64,000 bases of DNA from Roseomonas sp. HF4. GTDB lineage: Bacteria > Pseudomonadota > Alphaproteobacteria > Acetobacterales > Acetobacteraceae. Below the pieces are notes generated by a model, which searched no databases, was not told the DNA's origin, and saw only the letters and a program-made list of their open reading frames with translations. Within the stretch, counting starts at the first letter, position 1. The number at the start of each line of letters is the position of its first letter. The stretch lies in the NCBI RefSeq assembly GCF_005222755.1, contig NZ_STGD01000010.1, positions 124,001 to 188,000 on the forward strand, read 5' to 3'. The translations under genes and the position numbers were made by a program. This document shows, in pieces, positions 26,185 through 37,821 of the stretch.

Positions 26185-27612
26185 ATGGAGAAGCAAGCCG
26201 CATCCGGTTCCGCGCCTTCCCCCTCCTCGATGGGAGAAGCCTGGGCGCGTATCCGCGGGCGGCTGCGCGAGGAAGTCGGCGAGGCCGAGTACCGAACCTG
26301 GCTCCGGCAGATGACCCTGGCCGGCATCGACGGCGACGAGGCCGTGGTGGTGCTGCCGACACGCTTCCTCCGCGACTGGGTGCGCAGCCACTACGGCGAC
26401 CGGCTGCGCGCGCTGTGGCAGCAGGAGAATGCCGCGGTGCGCCGCGTCGACGTGCGCGTCGGCGCCGAGCGCCCGACCGCGGAACCCGCCACGCCGGGCG
26501 AGGCCGCGCCCCGCCGCGACGCGCTGACGGAACCCCTCGCCGCGCGGAGCAACGGCGCCGCGCGTGCGCAGGAGCCGCGCGGCGACTGGTCCGCGCCGCT
26601 CGACCCACGCTTCACCTTCGACACCTTCGTCGTCGGCAAGCCGAACGAATTCGCCCATGCCTGCGCCCGGCGCGTCGCCGAGAAGCCGGCGAGCCCGGGC
26701 TTCAACCCGCTGTTCCTCTATGGCGGCGTGGGCCTCGGCAAGACGCACCTGATGCACGCGATCGCCTGGGCGATCCGCGGTGGCGAGGGGCAGCGCAACG
26801 TCGCCTACATGAGCGCCGAGAAGTTCATGTACCGCTTCATCGCGGCGCTGCGCAGCCAGTCCACGATGGAGTTCAAGGAGAGCCTGCGCTCCGTCGACGT
26901 GCTGATGGTCGACGACCTGCAGTTCCTCATCGGCAAGGACAACACGCAGGAGGAATTCTTCCACACCTTCAATGCGCTGGTCGATGCCGGCAAGCAGATC
27001 GTGGTCAGCGCCGACAAGTCGCCCTCCGACCTCAACGGGCTCGAGGACCGGCTGCGCACGCGGCTCGGCTGCGGCATGGTGGCCGACATCCACGCCACGA
27101 CCTACGAACTCCGCCTGTCGATCCTGCAGGCCAAGGCGACTGCGGCCGCGGTCGAGGTGCCGAAGGGCGTGAACGAGTTCCTCGCGCACAAGATCACGTC
27201 CAACGTGCGGGAGCTGGAAGGCGCGCTGAACCGGCTGATCGCGCATGCCAACCTGTTCGGCCGCGCGGTGACGCTCGATGGCGCGCAGGAAGTGCTGCAC
27301 GACATCCTCCGCGCGCATGACCGCCGCGTCACGATCGAGGAGATCCAGCGCAAGGTCGCCGAGCACTACAACATCCGCCTGACCGACATGAGCAGCGCGC
27401 GGCGCGCGCGCGCGGTGGCGCGGCCGCGCCAGGTGGCGATGTACCTCGCCAAGCAGCTCACCTCCCGCTCCCTGCCCGAGATCGGCCGGCGCTTCGGCAA
27501 CCGCGACCACACCACGGTCATGCACGCCGTCTCCCGCATCAACGAACTGATGCAGGCCGACAGCGCCTTCGCCGAGGACGTGGAGTTGCTGCGCCGGATG
27601 CTCGAGAACTGA
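26185..27612 (+). CDS. dnaA: Chromosomal replication initiator DnaA
   Basis: 475 residues. Opens the origin in its ATP form. Domain I lies at about 15-80, a Pro/Ala linker at about 90-135, and the AAA+ domain has Walker A GVGLGKT (181-187) and Walker B VDDLQF (D243, D244). Domain IV binds DnaA boxes and contains [11 protein letters not shown] from N439. The ATG at 26185 follows a GGGGGG stretch at short spacing; a GTG at 26164 is the alternative. Flanked by rpsT and dnaN, the arrangement seen in Acetobacteraceae. Confidence 0.97.
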   Translation: MEKQAASGSAPSPSSMGEAWARIRGRLREEVGEAEYRTWLRQMTLAGIDGDEAVVVLPTRFLRDWVRSHYGDRLRALWQQENAAVRRVDVRVGAERPTAEPATPGEAAPRRDALTEPLAARSNGAARAQEPRGDWSAPLDPRFTFDTFVVGKPNEFAHACARRVAEKPASPGFNPLFLYGGVGLGKTHLMHAIAWAIRGGEGQRNVAYMSAEKFMYRFIAALRSQSTMEFKESLRSVDVLMVDDLQFLIGKDNTQEEFFHTFNALVDAGKQIVVSADKSPSDLNGLEDRLRTRLGCGMVADIHATTYELRLSILQAKATAAAVEVPKGVNEFLAHKITSNVRELEGALNRLIAHANLFGRAVTLDGAQEVLHDILRAHDRRVTIEEIQRKVAEHYNIRLTDMSSARRARAVARPRQVAMYLAKQLTSRSLPEIGRRFGNRDHTTVMHAVSRINELMQADSAFAEDVELLRRMLEN

Positions 27613-27928
27613 TTTCAGCCCCTCGGTCGGCTGGCGCCGGCCGTCCGGCCGGCTTGCCTTTGCGGCGGGTACTGGCGCGCCAGGCGTAGGGGATAGGTTG
27701 GGAGCGGTCGCGCCGTGCGCTGCCGGATCGCGGATGGCCGCGATCCGATGGCGTGCTTTGGCCCCGTTTCCTGCCTTTCCCCCCCGGAATCGCGCTGATA
27801 TGTTGCGCGCCCCTCGGCAGGGCGCCGCGCGGGCCGATTCGCGCTGCCGGCCAGCCGGGGACCAGGGGGACACAGGCGGGCCGGCACACCCCGTGCGGGC
27901 CGCCCAGCAATCGGGGCGTCGGGCTGCG
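27613..27928. other. dnaA-dnaN intergenic region
   Basis: 316 nt with no gene. It contains the second 115-nt structured repeat (27633-27747). The remainder, about 180 nt, precedes dnaN and is GC-rich. TGATATGTTG near 27797-27806 is the only AT-leaning stretch and could belong to the dnaN promoter. Confidence 0.5.
27633..27747 (+). repeat. 115-nt structured repeat, copy B
   Basis: Partner of 6548-6662 in the same genomic orientation and with exactly the same length. Core 1 is 27633-27659 and core 2 is 27704-27721, and the two are 44 nt apart as in copy A. The terminal hairpin is a perfect 10-bp stem (27724-27733 with 27738-27747, loop ATGG) made of a different sequence from copy A. It lies 20 nt after dnaA, in sense orientation here, whereas copy A is antisense to its neighbours. 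Confidence 0.8.
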
Positions 27929-29059
27929 ATGAAGTTCACGGTGGACAGGGCGGTGCTGCTGAAGGCGCTGGCGCACGTGCAAAGCGTGGTCGAGCGCCGG
28001 AACACCATTCCCATCCTCGCCAACGTCCTGATCGACGCCCGGACCGAGGGCAGCCTGACGCTGACCGCGACCGACATGGAGATCGCGGTGGTCGAGGAAG
28101 TGGCGGGCGTCACGGTCGGGCGCGGCGGGCGCACGACGGCGCCGGCGGCCACGCTTTACGAGATCGTCCGCAAGCTGCCCGAGGGCGCGCGGATCGAGCT
28201 TGACCACGGCGGCGGGGACGGGCCGCTCGCGCTGCGCGCGGGCAAGTTCAACACTTCGCTCTCGGTTCTGCCGGTGGACGACTTCCCGTCCATGACCGAA
28301 GGCAAGATGCCGACGAAGTTCGCGCTGAAGGCTGGCGTGCTGCGCGACCTGATCGACCGCACGCGCTTCGCCATCAGCACCGAGGAGACGCGCTACTACC
28401 TCAACGGCATCTACCTCCATGCCGCGGAATCCGACGGCGCGCCTGTGCTGCGCGCGGTGGCCACCGACGGCCACCGGCTGGCCCGCGTCGAGGAACCGCT
28501 GCCCGAGGGCGCAGCGGGCATGCCGGGCGTGATCGTGCCGCGCAAGACGGTGAACGAACTGCGCAAGCTCGCCGAGGAATGGCAGGACGAGATCGCCATC
28601 CACCTGTCCGACACCAAGGTGCGCTTCGACCTCGGCCCGGTGCGGCTCACCTCCAAGCTGATCGACGGCACCTTCCCGGAATACGAGCGCGTCATCCCGC
28701 GCGGCAACGACAAGAAGCTGACCGTGCCCAAGAAGGAATTCGAGGATGCCGTCGCGCGCGTCGCCGCGATCTCCTCCGAACGCTCGCGGCCGGTGAAGCT
28801 CTCGATCTCGCGCAACAACCTGCTGCTCTCGGCCGCCAGCCCCGAGCAGGGCCAGGCACAGGAAGAACTCGACGGCGACATCGTCTCCTATGAGAACGGC
28901 CCGCTCGAGATCGGCTTCCAGGCGCGCTACCTGACCGACATCACGGCGCAGATCGGGGAAAAGGTGGAGTTCCTGTTCTCCGACGGCGCGGCGCCCACCA
29001 TCGTCAAGGACGAGGCGAAGCCCGAGGCGCTGTATGTCCTGATGCCGATGCGGGTGTGA
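27929..29059 (+). CDS. dnaN: DNA polymerase III beta subunit (sliding clamp)
   Basis: 376 residues, the usual size of a three-domain clamp. It tethers polymerases and repair enzymes to DNA. It starts MKFTVDRAVLLKALAHVQSV, with ERRNTIPILANVL (about 24-36), YYLNGIYLH and the closing LYVLMPMRV being standard clamp blocks. Start chosen by homology of the MKFTV opening. The cluster dnaA-dnaN-recF-gyrB continues on the same strand, with a structured repeat separating it from recF. Confidence 0.97.
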   Translation: MKFTVDRAVLLKALAHVQSVVERRNTIPILANVLIDARTEGSLTLTATDMEIAVVEEVAGVTVGRGGRTTAPAATLYEIVRKLPEGARIELDHGGGDGPLALRAGKFNTSLSVLPVDDFPSMTEGKMPTKFALKAGVLRDLIDRTRFAISTEETRYYLNGIYLHAAESDGAPVLRAVATDGHRLARVEEPLPEGAAGMPGVIVPRKTVNELRKLAEEWQDEIAIHLSDTKVRFDLGPVRLTSKLIDGTFPEYERVIPRGNDKKLTVPKKEFEDAVARVAAISSERSRPVKLSISRNNLLLSAASPEQGQAQEELDGDIVSYENGPLEIGFQARYLTDITAQIGEKVEFLFSDGAAPTIVKDEAKPEALYVLMPMRV

Positions 29060-29062
29060 AGG

Positions 29063-29180
29063 AAGGTCGGGGGGAGGGAACTCCCCCCGATCCCCCCTCC
29101 TTCTTTGGTTTTCCGTGCCCGGACGCAGGACGGGCGCCCTGACAGAAAAGGGAGGGGGTCGGGGGAGGTTCTCCTCCCCG
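29063..29180 (+). repeat. Paired-hairpin repeat (family 2), copy 1, dnaN-recF spacer
   Basis: Fills nearly all of the dnaN-recF gap. It has a perfect 10-bp hairpin (29067-29076 with 29081-29090, loop GGAA), then CCTTCTTTGG, an unstructured centre, GACAGAAAAGGGAGGGGG, and a second hairpin (29062-equivalent module at 29162-29168 with 29173-29179, loop TTCT). The same modules in the same order occur at 32858-32990 after gyrB. Confidence 0.65.
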
Positions 29181-29198
29181 GATCTGCTTCATCACCGC

Positions 29199-30344
29199 GT
29201 GCTCCGCCTCACCCGCCTCCGCCTGACCGACTTCCGCTCCTGGCCCACGCTCGACGCGGGGTTCGGCGCGCCCGTCGTCGCGATCGCGGGGGAGAACGGC
29301 GCGGGCAAGACCAACCTGCTGGAGGCGATCTCGCTGCTCGCCCCCGGCCGGGGCCTGCGCGGGGCCCGCATGGGCGAACTCGGCCGGCGGGATGACGGCG
29401 CCGCGCGGCCCTGGGCCGTCGCCGGCCGCTTCGCCTCCCCGGCCGGCACCTTCGACATCGGCACCGGCGCCGACCCGGACGGCGCCTCCGACCGCCGGGT
29501 CTTCCGCCTCGACGGCCAGCCGGTGCGCGCCCAGGCGGATCTGGCGGAACGCGTCGCCGTGGTCTGGCTGACGCCGCAGATGGACCGGCTGTTCCAGGAA
29601 GGGGCGTCGGGCCGCCGCCGCTTCCTCGACCGGCTGGCCTGGGCGCTGGAGCCCGGCCATGCGCGGGAAGTCGCCGCGCATGACAACGCCATGGCGCAGC
29701 GCAACCGGCTGCTGGCCGAGGGCCGCGGTGACGCGCGCTGGCTGGCCGGGCTCGAGGACGCGATGGCCCGCCATGCGGTCGCGGCCACCGCCGCGCGTCG
29801 GGCGCTGGCGCTGCGGCTCAATGCCGTGATGGCAGCCGGCACCGCGACGGGCGCCTTCCCGGCGGCGCGGATGGACCTGCTCTGCCCGATCGCGGCAGCG
29901 CTGGAGGGCCAGCCGGCGCTGGCGGTGGAGGACGGGCTGCGCGCCGCGCTCGCGGCCGACCGGCGGCGCGACGCGGCGGCCGGGGGTGCCGCGCGCGGCG
30001 CCCACCGGGCCGACATGGGCCTGACCCACCTGCCCAAGGACCAGCCGGCGGCCATGTGCTCGACCGGGGAGCAGAAGGCGCTGCTGATCTCGGTCGTGCT
30101 GGCCCATGCCGCCCTGATCGCCGAGGCCCGCGGCTTCGCCCCCCTTCTGCTGCTGGACGAGGTCGCCGCTCATCTCGACCAGGCGCGGCGGGAGGCACTG
30201 TTCGAGGCCCTGGCAGCCCTGCCGGCGCAGTCCTTCCTGACCGGCACGGATGCCGAGGTCTTCCGCCCGCTCGCGGGCCTTGCGGACCGGTTCCGGGCCG
30301 CCCCGGGAATCCTCGCCCCGGAGGGCGAAAGCGGGTCGCCCTGA
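29199..30344 (+). CDS. recF: DNA replication and repair protein RecF
   Basis: 381 residues. SMC-like ATPase that helps load RecA at gaps. It starts with LRLTRLRLTDFRSW, the standard RecF opening, and has Walker A GENGAGKT (31-38), the ABC signature CSTGEQKALLISVVL (about 287-301) and Walker B PLLLLDEVAAHLD (about 315-327). The GTG at 29199 is required, because upstream in-frame sequence belongs to the repeat element. Followed by gyrB after 66 nt. Confidence 0.93.
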   Translation: MLRLTRLRLTDFRSWPTLDAGFGAPVVAIAGENGAGKTNLLEAISLLAPGRGLRGARMGELGRRDDGAARPWAVAGRFASPAGTFDIGTGADPDGASDRRVFRLDGQPVRAQADLAERVAVVWLTPQMDRLFQEGASGRRRFLDRLAWALEPGHAREVAAHDNAMAQRNRLLAEGRGDARWLAGLEDAMARHAVAATAARRALALRLNAVMAAGTATGAFPAARMDLLCPIAAALEGQPALAVEDGLRAALAADRRRDAAAGGAARGAHRADMGLTHLPKDQPAAMCSTGEQKALLISVVLAHAALIAEARGFAPLLLLDEVAAHLDQARREALFEALAALPAQSFLTGTDAEVFRPLAGLADRFRAAPGILAPEGESGSP

Positions 30345-32837
<2,493 letters not shown>

Positions 32838-32857
32838 CGCCGGCCAGGGAAGGAAGC

Positions 32858-32990
32858 GGGGGGGGAGAAGGGAACTTCTCCCCCCGCACCCCCCTCGACC
32901 TTCTTTGGCATCTGGTCCCAACCCTCGGAGGTCCGGCGCCAGGTGACAAAGAAGGGAGGGGGGATCGGGGGAGGTTCTCCTCCCCCGACC
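32858..32990 (+). repeat. Paired-hairpin repeat (family 2), copy 2, after gyrB
   Basis: Contains a perfect 11-bp hairpin (32860-32870 with 32875-32885, loop GGAA) and a second perfect 10-bp hairpin (32965-32974 with 32979-32988, loop TTCT). Between them the arms CCTTCTTTG and CAAAGAAGG are inverted repeats of each other. Loops and arm sequences match the copy at 29063-29180, in the same orientation. It ends at the stop codon of the convergent DUF3750 gene. Confidence 0.65.
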
Positions 32991-32991
32991 T

Positions 32992-33756
32992 TCAGCGCGC
33001 CGCCTGCGCCTCCCGCGCGCCGAACCCGATCCGCCCGATCCCCGGCAGCTTGATCGCCGGCCGCAGCAGGTCGATGCCCGCCACGGCGCCGAGGATGCTC
33101 ACCTCGACCCCCTCCACCACCCCGAGCGTGACGCCGACATAGCCGCCGAGCGTCAGCCGCAGCCCGACCCCGCCCGCGGCCGGCCGCAGCCAGCGGCCGT
33201 CATGAGGCCAGTCCCGCCCGATCGCGGTGGGCGGCAGCGAGGCGCCGGCCTCGGGCACCGCCTCCAGCACCGCCGCGACGAAGGTGTTGGAATTGGGCCC
33301 CGGCCAGGCGCGGTAGTCGCCCCGCTGCCGCCAGGCATAGGCATCGATCGCGGCCTGCATGCGCGGGATCAGCGCCGCGGCCTCTGCGCCGTCGGCCGCG
33401 AAGACCACCTCCGGCACGCGGCCGAACCAGCGGCCGTCCGGCACGAAGCCGTTGACGCGCAGCGGGTCGCCCCAGGCGGTCACGTCGTAGCGCGTGTAGG
33501 CGGGCGCGCCCTCGGGCTTCAGCACGATCCAGGAATGCACGGCGAAGATGCCGCGCCAGCGCACCGTCGGCGCTGCGAAGACGCGCACCACGGCACCTGG
33601 CGTCTCGGCCGGCGGCGGCAGCAGCCCGGCCGAGGAGCGGTCCGCCCCCCACCAGTCCCGGCCGATGCCGTCGCGCAGGTAGAGCCCCGCCGAGACGCCG
33701 ATCGGCAGCAGGAAGACCACGACGAACAGGACGAACAGCAGGCGGATGCGGCGCAT
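32992..33756 (-). CDS. DUF3750 family protein
   Basis: 254 residues. One N-terminal membrane anchor (IRLLFVLFVVVFLLPIGVSA, about 4-23), then a periplasmic domain with HSWIVLKPEGAPAYTRYDV (about 75-93), WPGPNSNTF (about 160-168) and AIGRDWPHDG (about 186-195). These blocks match DUF3750 as I recall it. The His, Asn and Asp motifs suggest an enzyme, but no activity is known. Convergent with gyrB; its end abuts a structured repeat. Confidence 0.75.
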   Translation of the reverse strand: MRRIRLLFVLFVVVFLLPIGVSAGLYLRDGIGRDWWGADRSSAGLLPPPAETPGAVVRVFAAPTVRWRGIFAVHSWIVLKPEGAPAYTRYDVTAWGDPLRVNGFVPDGRWFGRVPEVVFAADGAEAAALIPRMQAAIDAYAWRQRGDYRAWPGPNSNTFVAAVLEAVPEAGASLPPTAIGRDWPHDGRWLRPAAGGVGLRLTLGGYVGVTLGVVEGVEVSILGAVAGIDLLRPAIKLPGIGRIGFGAREAQAAR

Positions 33757-33867
33757 GACCGGGATATCAGGCCGCGCGCCGCGGGCCGCAACCCCGCCGC
33801 TGGACAGCCCGCCCCCGCCCCGCCAGCCTGCGCGCGGGCGCCGCGCCGCCCGGAGGGCCGACCCGCC

Positions 33868-34260
33868 ATGCGCTTCAACCACGTCGCCAACCGCCTGGCT
33901 CGGGAGCATTTCGACACGGTGGTCGAGATGCTCGTGGACCGCCTCGGCTTCGTCGTCCTGCGCCGCACCGACCGGGCCATCTGGCTGCGCCAGCCGGGCG
34001 CCGGCATCGACCTGCAGTTCAGCCGCAGCGACACCGCGGGCCGCGACGCGGACAAGATCCGCTCCCAGGTCTCGTTCCTGAGCGACACGCCGGAACACGA
34101 CCTCGACACGCTGCGCGCCTGGCTCGAGGCGCGCGGCATCGCGGCCATGGTCGGCGCCTATTCGGAGCGCGAATTCTGGCTGGACGCGCCGGCGGCCTTC
34201 GTGGACTTCGTGATCGAGGCGATGACGCCCGACCTCGCGGACTACGGCGTCGTGGCCTGA
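33868..34260 (+). CDS. VOC/glyoxalase-like small protein
   Basis: 130 residues. The pattern of a single HVANRL start, a hydrophobic beta strand LGFVVLRR, a central VSFLSDTPEHDLDTLRAWLEA helix and the closing FWLDAPAAFVDFVIEAM suits one vicinal-oxygen-chelate module. Metal ligands could be His5 and a later acidic residue, but this is not certain. The ATG follows CGGAGGG. Role unknown; single gene. Confidence 0.6.
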   Translation: MRFNHVANRLAREHFDTVVEMLVDRLGFVVLRRTDRAIWLRQPGAGIDLQFSRSDTAGRDADKIRSQVSFLSDTPEHDLDTLRAWLEARGIAAMVGAYSEREFWLDAPAAFVDFVIEAMTPDLADYGVVA

Positions 34261-34356
34261 GCGCCGCCCATGCCAGCGGCCGCACGCATTGACGCGTGAA
34301 GCGGCCGCGCAGCCGCTGTTATGGCCTTGATTTCGCGCCCAGCCGCGGCACCGGGT

Positions 34357-34380
34357 CCCATCGAAGCTCGCTTCGATGGG
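34357..34380. terminator. Perfect 11-bp inverted repeat, possible terminator
   Basis: CCCATCGAAGC and GCTTCGATGGG form an 11-bp stem with a 2-nt centre. It lies 49 nt beyond the end of the minus-strand SDR gene and 96 nt beyond the end of the plus-strand VOC gene, so it could end both transcripts. No T-run follows on either strand, so a different role is possible. Confidence 0.3.
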
Positions 34381-34429
34381 TGCCAGTCAACCCTGCGCGC
34401 AGATACGTCCGGCGATAGTGCCGGCCGCA

Positions 34430-35098
34430 TCAGAACGGGATCGGCGCGCCCATGTGGTCGAAGAAGCCGCCGCTCTGCTCCAGTGCCAGGGCGTCGACCA
34501 CGGCCAGGAGCCGCACCGCCGCCGTCGCGGCGTCCTGGACGTCGAGCCCGCCCTTGGCGAAGGGCTGCGACAGGCCGGTATCGACCGTGCCCGGGTGCAG
34601 CGCGACGCAGATGGCGTGCGGCCGCGTCCGTGCCAGCTCCACTGCCGCCGTGCGCACGAACTGGTTCAGCGCCGCCTTCGACGCGCGATAGGCGTACCAG
34701 CCGCCCAGACGGTTGTCGCCGATGCTGCCGACGCGCGCGGACAGCGTCGCGAAGACCGCGCGCCCGTCCCGCGCGAGCCGGGGCAGGAAGTGCTTCATCA
34801 GCAGCGCCGGCCCCGCCGCGTTGACCGCGAAGGCCTGGGCCATATGCGCCGCGTCGATCTCGCGCAGCGCCTTCTCCGGCCGGAAGCGCGCATCGTGGAG
34901 GAAGCCGGTCGCGTCCAGAACCAAGCCGAGCCTGGGGCCGGCGGCCTCCGCCGCGGCGGCGATCGAGGCCTCGTCAAGCAGATCAAGCGGCGGGGCGGTG
35001 CTGCGGCCGAGACGCAGCACCGCCCCGCCGCGCGCCGCCAGCGCATCGGCCAGGGCAGCGCCGATTCCGCCCGAGGCGCCAATCACGACGGCCTTCAT
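34430..35098 (-). CDS. Short-chain dehydrogenase/reductase (CsgA-like)
   Basis: 222 residues, NAD(P)-dependent oxidoreductase fold. The cofactor loop IGASGGIGAALADAL (about 5-19) and the catalytic YxxxK in GGWYAYRASKAALNQF (about 136-151) are present, with Ser in LSARVGSIGDNR as the third catalytic residue. The length and late PGTVDTGLSQPF suit the CsgA/sepiapterin-reductase-like SDRs. The ATG overlaps the stop of the DCC-family gene by 4 nt, so the two form an operon. Substrate unknown. Confidence 0.85.
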   Translation of the reverse strand: MKAVVIGASGGIGAALADALAARGGAVLRLGRSTAPPLDLLDEASIAAAAEAAGPRLGLVLDATGFLHDARFRPEKALREIDAAHMAQAFAVNAAGPALLMKHFLPRLARDGRAVFATLSARVGSIGDNRLGGWYAYRASKAALNQFVRTAAVELARTRPHAICVALHPGTVDTGLSQPFAKGGLDVQDAATAAVRLLAVVDALALEQSGGFFDHMGAPIPF

Positions 35099-35454
35099 CG
35101 CCAGGCGCGCCGCAGCCTGAGGAAGCAGCGATAGCCCCATTCCGCCAGCAGCCCGAAGGGGGCCACGCCGAGCAGCCGCCCGAGCCAGCGGAAGCCCGGC
35201 AGCCGCCGCCAGATCTCGGCGAAGGCGGCGGCACCGCTGGCCAGGCTGCCATCCGCACGGCGCACATGCAGCCGCGCCAGCGCCGCCTCCTGCGTCAGGC
35301 CGGGCGCGAGCGGGCCGGGGCCCGCGGCGGCGGCATCGACCCAGGCCAACCCCTCGGCGCCCGGGCGGGCGCGGTAGAAGGCGATCTCCCGCGCGCAGAC
35401 GGGGCAGGCGCCGTCATAGAAGACCTCGATCGGGGCTGGGGGCGGTTTTGTCAT
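35095..35454 (-). CDS. DCC-family thiol oxidoreductase-like protein
   Basis: 119 residues. The opening FYDGACPVCAREIAFYRA (about 11-28) has the DxxCxxC motif that names the DCC (DUF393) family. It is followed by the usual WVDAAA strand and a C-terminal RWLGRLLGVAPFG helix. Family members are thought to be thioredoxin-fold redox proteins. The ATG at 35454 is preferred to a GTG two codons earlier. It is the first gene of a two-gene operon with the SDR. Confidence 0.82.
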   Translation of the reverse strand: MTKPPPAPIEVFYDGACPVCAREIAFYRARPGAEGLAWVDAAAAGPGPLAPGLTQEAALARLHVRRADGSLASGAAAFAEIWRRLPGFRWLGRLLGVAPFGLLAEWGYRCFLRLRRAWR

Positions 35455-35673
35455 CGCCACCGCAACCTTGGCCCACGCCCGGCGGATGCAAGCCGGGGTC
35501 GCGCGACATGCCGCCGAGGCGCCGCGAGGGGGCCCGGCCGGGCGCCGGGATCGCGTCGCTCATGCGGCGACGGTGTTCGAGGGTTGCGCCCGACGCCCGG
35601 CGGGGGAACGATCCGTTCGAGCGCCGCCGGCAACACCCGCCGGGATCCGTCCGCCACAGCCGGGAGAAACCCC

Positions 35674-36651
35674 ATGAGCACTCCGACCCGCCGCGCCCTG
35701 CTCGCCGCCGCCCTCGCCCTGCCGGCGCTCCGCGCCGCGCGCGCGCAGGCCTGGCCGACGCGCCCCGTCTCGATGGTCAATCCCTGGCCGCCGGGCGGTT
35801 CCTCGGACACCATGGCTCGGTTGTTCGCGCAGCGCTTCTCGGACAAGCTCGGCCAGGCGGTGGTGGTCGAAAACCGCGCCGGCGCCTCGGGCACCATCGG
35901 CCACAACCATGTCGCGCAGCAGCGCCCCGACGGCTACACGCTGCTGTTCGCGACCAACAGCACCTATGCGATCGCGCCGCACCTCATCACGCCGCTGCCC
36001 TACGACAACCGGCGCGCCTTCACGGGCATCAGCCTGGTGGCGCGCACGGCGCAGTCGCTCTGCGTCCATCCCTCCCTGCCGGTCGCGAACATCGGCGAGT
36101 TCCTGGCCCATGTCCGGGCCAATCCGGGCACGGTGAACTTCTCCTCGGCCGGCATCGGCGCGACCAGCCACCTCGCGATGGAGTTGCTGCTGGCGGCGGC
36201 GAACCTCGACATGGTGCACGTGCCCTATCGCGGCGGCGCGCCATCCGCCCAGGCGGTGCTGGCGGGGGAGACGAAGGTCTCCTTCATCGACGCCGTGACG
36301 GCACTGCCGCACCGCCAGGCGGGTAGCCTGAAGATGCTCGCGGTCTCGACCGCAACGCGCAGCCCGCTGGCGCCCGACGTGCCGACACTGCAGGAAGCCG
36401 GCGTGGCGGGCTTCGAATCCTCGACCGACATGGCGCTGATGGCGCCGGCGGGACTGCCGGCGGACCTCGCGAACCGCCTCGCCATGATGGTGAAGGAAGC
36501 AGTCGAGGACCCTGCCTTCCGCGCCCGCATCGTGGCGCTCGGCGCCGACCCGGTGGGCGGCACGCCGACGGAATTCGACGCCTACTGGACGCGGGAGAGC
36601 GAGAAGTGGGGCGGACTTATCCGCGCGCGGAACATCCGCCCGCCATCCTGA
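35674..36651 (+). CDS. Tripartite tricarboxylate transporter substrate-binding protein (Bug family)
   Basis: 325 residues with an N-terminal twin-Arg-like signal (TRRALLAAALALPALRAARA, about 5-24). The mature part shows the Bug pattern: WPTRPVSMVNPWPPGGSSDTM near 27-47, VVENRAGASGTIGHNHVA and PYRGGAPSAQAVLAGE. It would bind a small carboxylate in the periplasm. The start follows CGGGAGA. There are no TctA/TctB membrane genes next to it, so it is an orphan of the type common in Roseomonas and Bordetella. Confidence 0.88.
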   Translation: MSTPTRRALLAAALALPALRAARAQAWPTRPVSMVNPWPPGGSSDTMARLFAQRFSDKLGQAVVVENRAGASGTIGHNHVAQQRPDGYTLLFATNSTYAIAPHLITPLPYDNRRAFTGISLVARTAQSLCVHPSLPVANIGEFLAHVRANPGTVNFSSAGIGATSHLAMELLLAAANLDMVHVPYRGGAPSAQAVLAGETKVSFIDAVTALPHRQAGSLKMLAVSTATRSPLAPDVPTLQEAGVAGFESSTDMALMAPAGLPADLANRLAMMVKEAVEDPAFRARIVALGADPVGGTPTEFDAYWTRESEKWGGLIRARNIRPPS

Positions 36652-37284
36652 TCACCTGACCGGCGGGGCCGTGCCGCCCATGCCTTCGGGCGGGACGGTC
36701 GCCGCGACCGAGGGCCGCGCGCTGGCCGCGTCGAACAGCGCGGCCAGCGCCGGCCGCCCCTGGCGCCACTCGAAGGCCTTGTGCCGGCGGAGGCAGTAGC
36801 CGAGCACCGAGACCAGCGCGAGCCAGGCCGCGTCGATCGTGGCGAACCCGCCGGCCGCGACGTCCTGTTCCAGCGCATCGGCCACGCGCACGGCGCGGTG
36901 CGCCTCCAGCGCGATCACGCCCGGGGATCGTTCATGCGCCGGCCGGCGCAATTCGCGGTTCCAGACCGCGATGCCGTCCAGCATGCCAAGCACGCGGCCA
37001 TACCGCGCCAGCGCGCGCGGTCGGTCCGGCCCCGGCAGCAGGCGCCGCGCGGGCTCCACCAGGCTGTCCAGCACCATCAGCACCGGCGTCGTCTCGGTCA
37101 CGGTCGCGCCGCCGTCCAGCGCCAGCGACGGCACGCGGCCGACCGGGTTGAAGGGCAGCAGGACGGAGGCCGGGTCGCGCAGCGTCGCCTCCTCCACCCG
37201 CACGCGGTCCTCGAGGCCGAGTTCGATCACCGCCATGCGGGCGATGCGGGCATAGGGGGAACCGGGGGCGTGGAACAGGCGCAT
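36652..37284 (-). CDS. Glutathione S-transferase family protein
   Basis: 210 residues. The N-terminal thioredoxin-like half begins MRLFHAPGSPYARIARM, and the glutathione-binding VGRVPSLALDGGATVTET (about 48-65) is readable with the cis-Pro. The C-terminal half is all-helical. It should conjugate or reduce an electrophile with glutathione. Its stop abuts the stop of the Bug gene directly (convergent, no gap). Confidence 0.82.
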   Translation of the reverse strand: MRLFHAPGSPYARIARMAVIELGLEDRVRVEEATLRDPASVLLPFNPVGRVPSLALDGGATVTETTPVLMVLDSLVEPARRLLPGPDRPRALARYGRVLGMLDGIAVWNRELRRPAHERSPGVIALEAHRAVRVADALEQDVAAGGFATIDAAWLALVSVLGYCLRRHKAFEWRQGRPALAALFDAASARPSVAATVPPEGMGGTAPPVR

Positions 37285-37342
37285 GGGCGGCACGCTACCA
37301 GCCCCCGTTGACGGCGCCAGTGCCCTGGGCGAAGCGAAGGCC

Positions 37343-37774
37343 ATGACCGACGCCCCCGCCCCCTTCGACCCCGCCGCCCATGGCTGGAAGATCCTCCACT
37401 GGCATGAGGAAGGCTTCCCGCTTCTCGTCGGCCCCTTCTGGTCGCGGAAGGAGGAGGATGGCTGGTCCTACGGCCTGGTGGCCGAGCCGCGCCACGGCAA
37501 TGCGCACGGCATCATCCATGGCGGCATGCTGGTCACCTTCCTCGACCAGATCCTGGGCGTGACCTGCTGGGAGGCGGCGCAGCGCACGCCGGTCGTGACG
37601 ATCCAGCTCAACACGCATTTCGTCTCCGGCGCCAAGGCGGGGGATTTCCTGGTGGCGCGGGCCGAGGCGGTTCGCGCCACGCGCTCGGTCGTCTTCGTGC
37701 GCGGCCAGATCATGTGCGGGGAGCGCATCGTCGCGACCGCCGACGGCGTCTGGAAGCGGCTGGGCGCGCCCTGA
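37343..37774 (+). CDS. PaaI-type acyl-CoA thioesterase
   Basis: 143 residues, hotdog fold. The [18 protein letters not shown] stretch (about 53-70) contains the hotdog helix with the HGG and Asp used by PaaI-type thioesterases, followed by [16 protein letters not shown]. It hydrolyses acyl-CoA or aryl-CoA. The ATG at 37343 was chosen over 37283, which lies inside the divergent GST start region. A thiolase gene follows after 47 nt on the same strand. Confidence 0.82.
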   Translation: MTDAPAPFDPAAHGWKILHWHEEGFPLLVGPFWSRKEEDGWSYGLVAEPRHGNAHGIIHGGMLVTFLDQILGVTCWEAAQRTPVVTIQLNTHFVSGAKAGDFLVARAEAVRATRSVVFVRGQIMCGERIVATADGVWKRLGAP

Positions 37775-37821
37775 GGGCTCCGCTACCCTGCCGACGCCAC
37801 CACGGCAGGGAAGGAAGCGCC

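Noticed and set aside
34289..34302. Possible FNR box TTGACGCGTGAAGC
   Set aside because: The right half-site does not match TCAA, and the site is at the 3' end of the VOC gene rather than before a gene.
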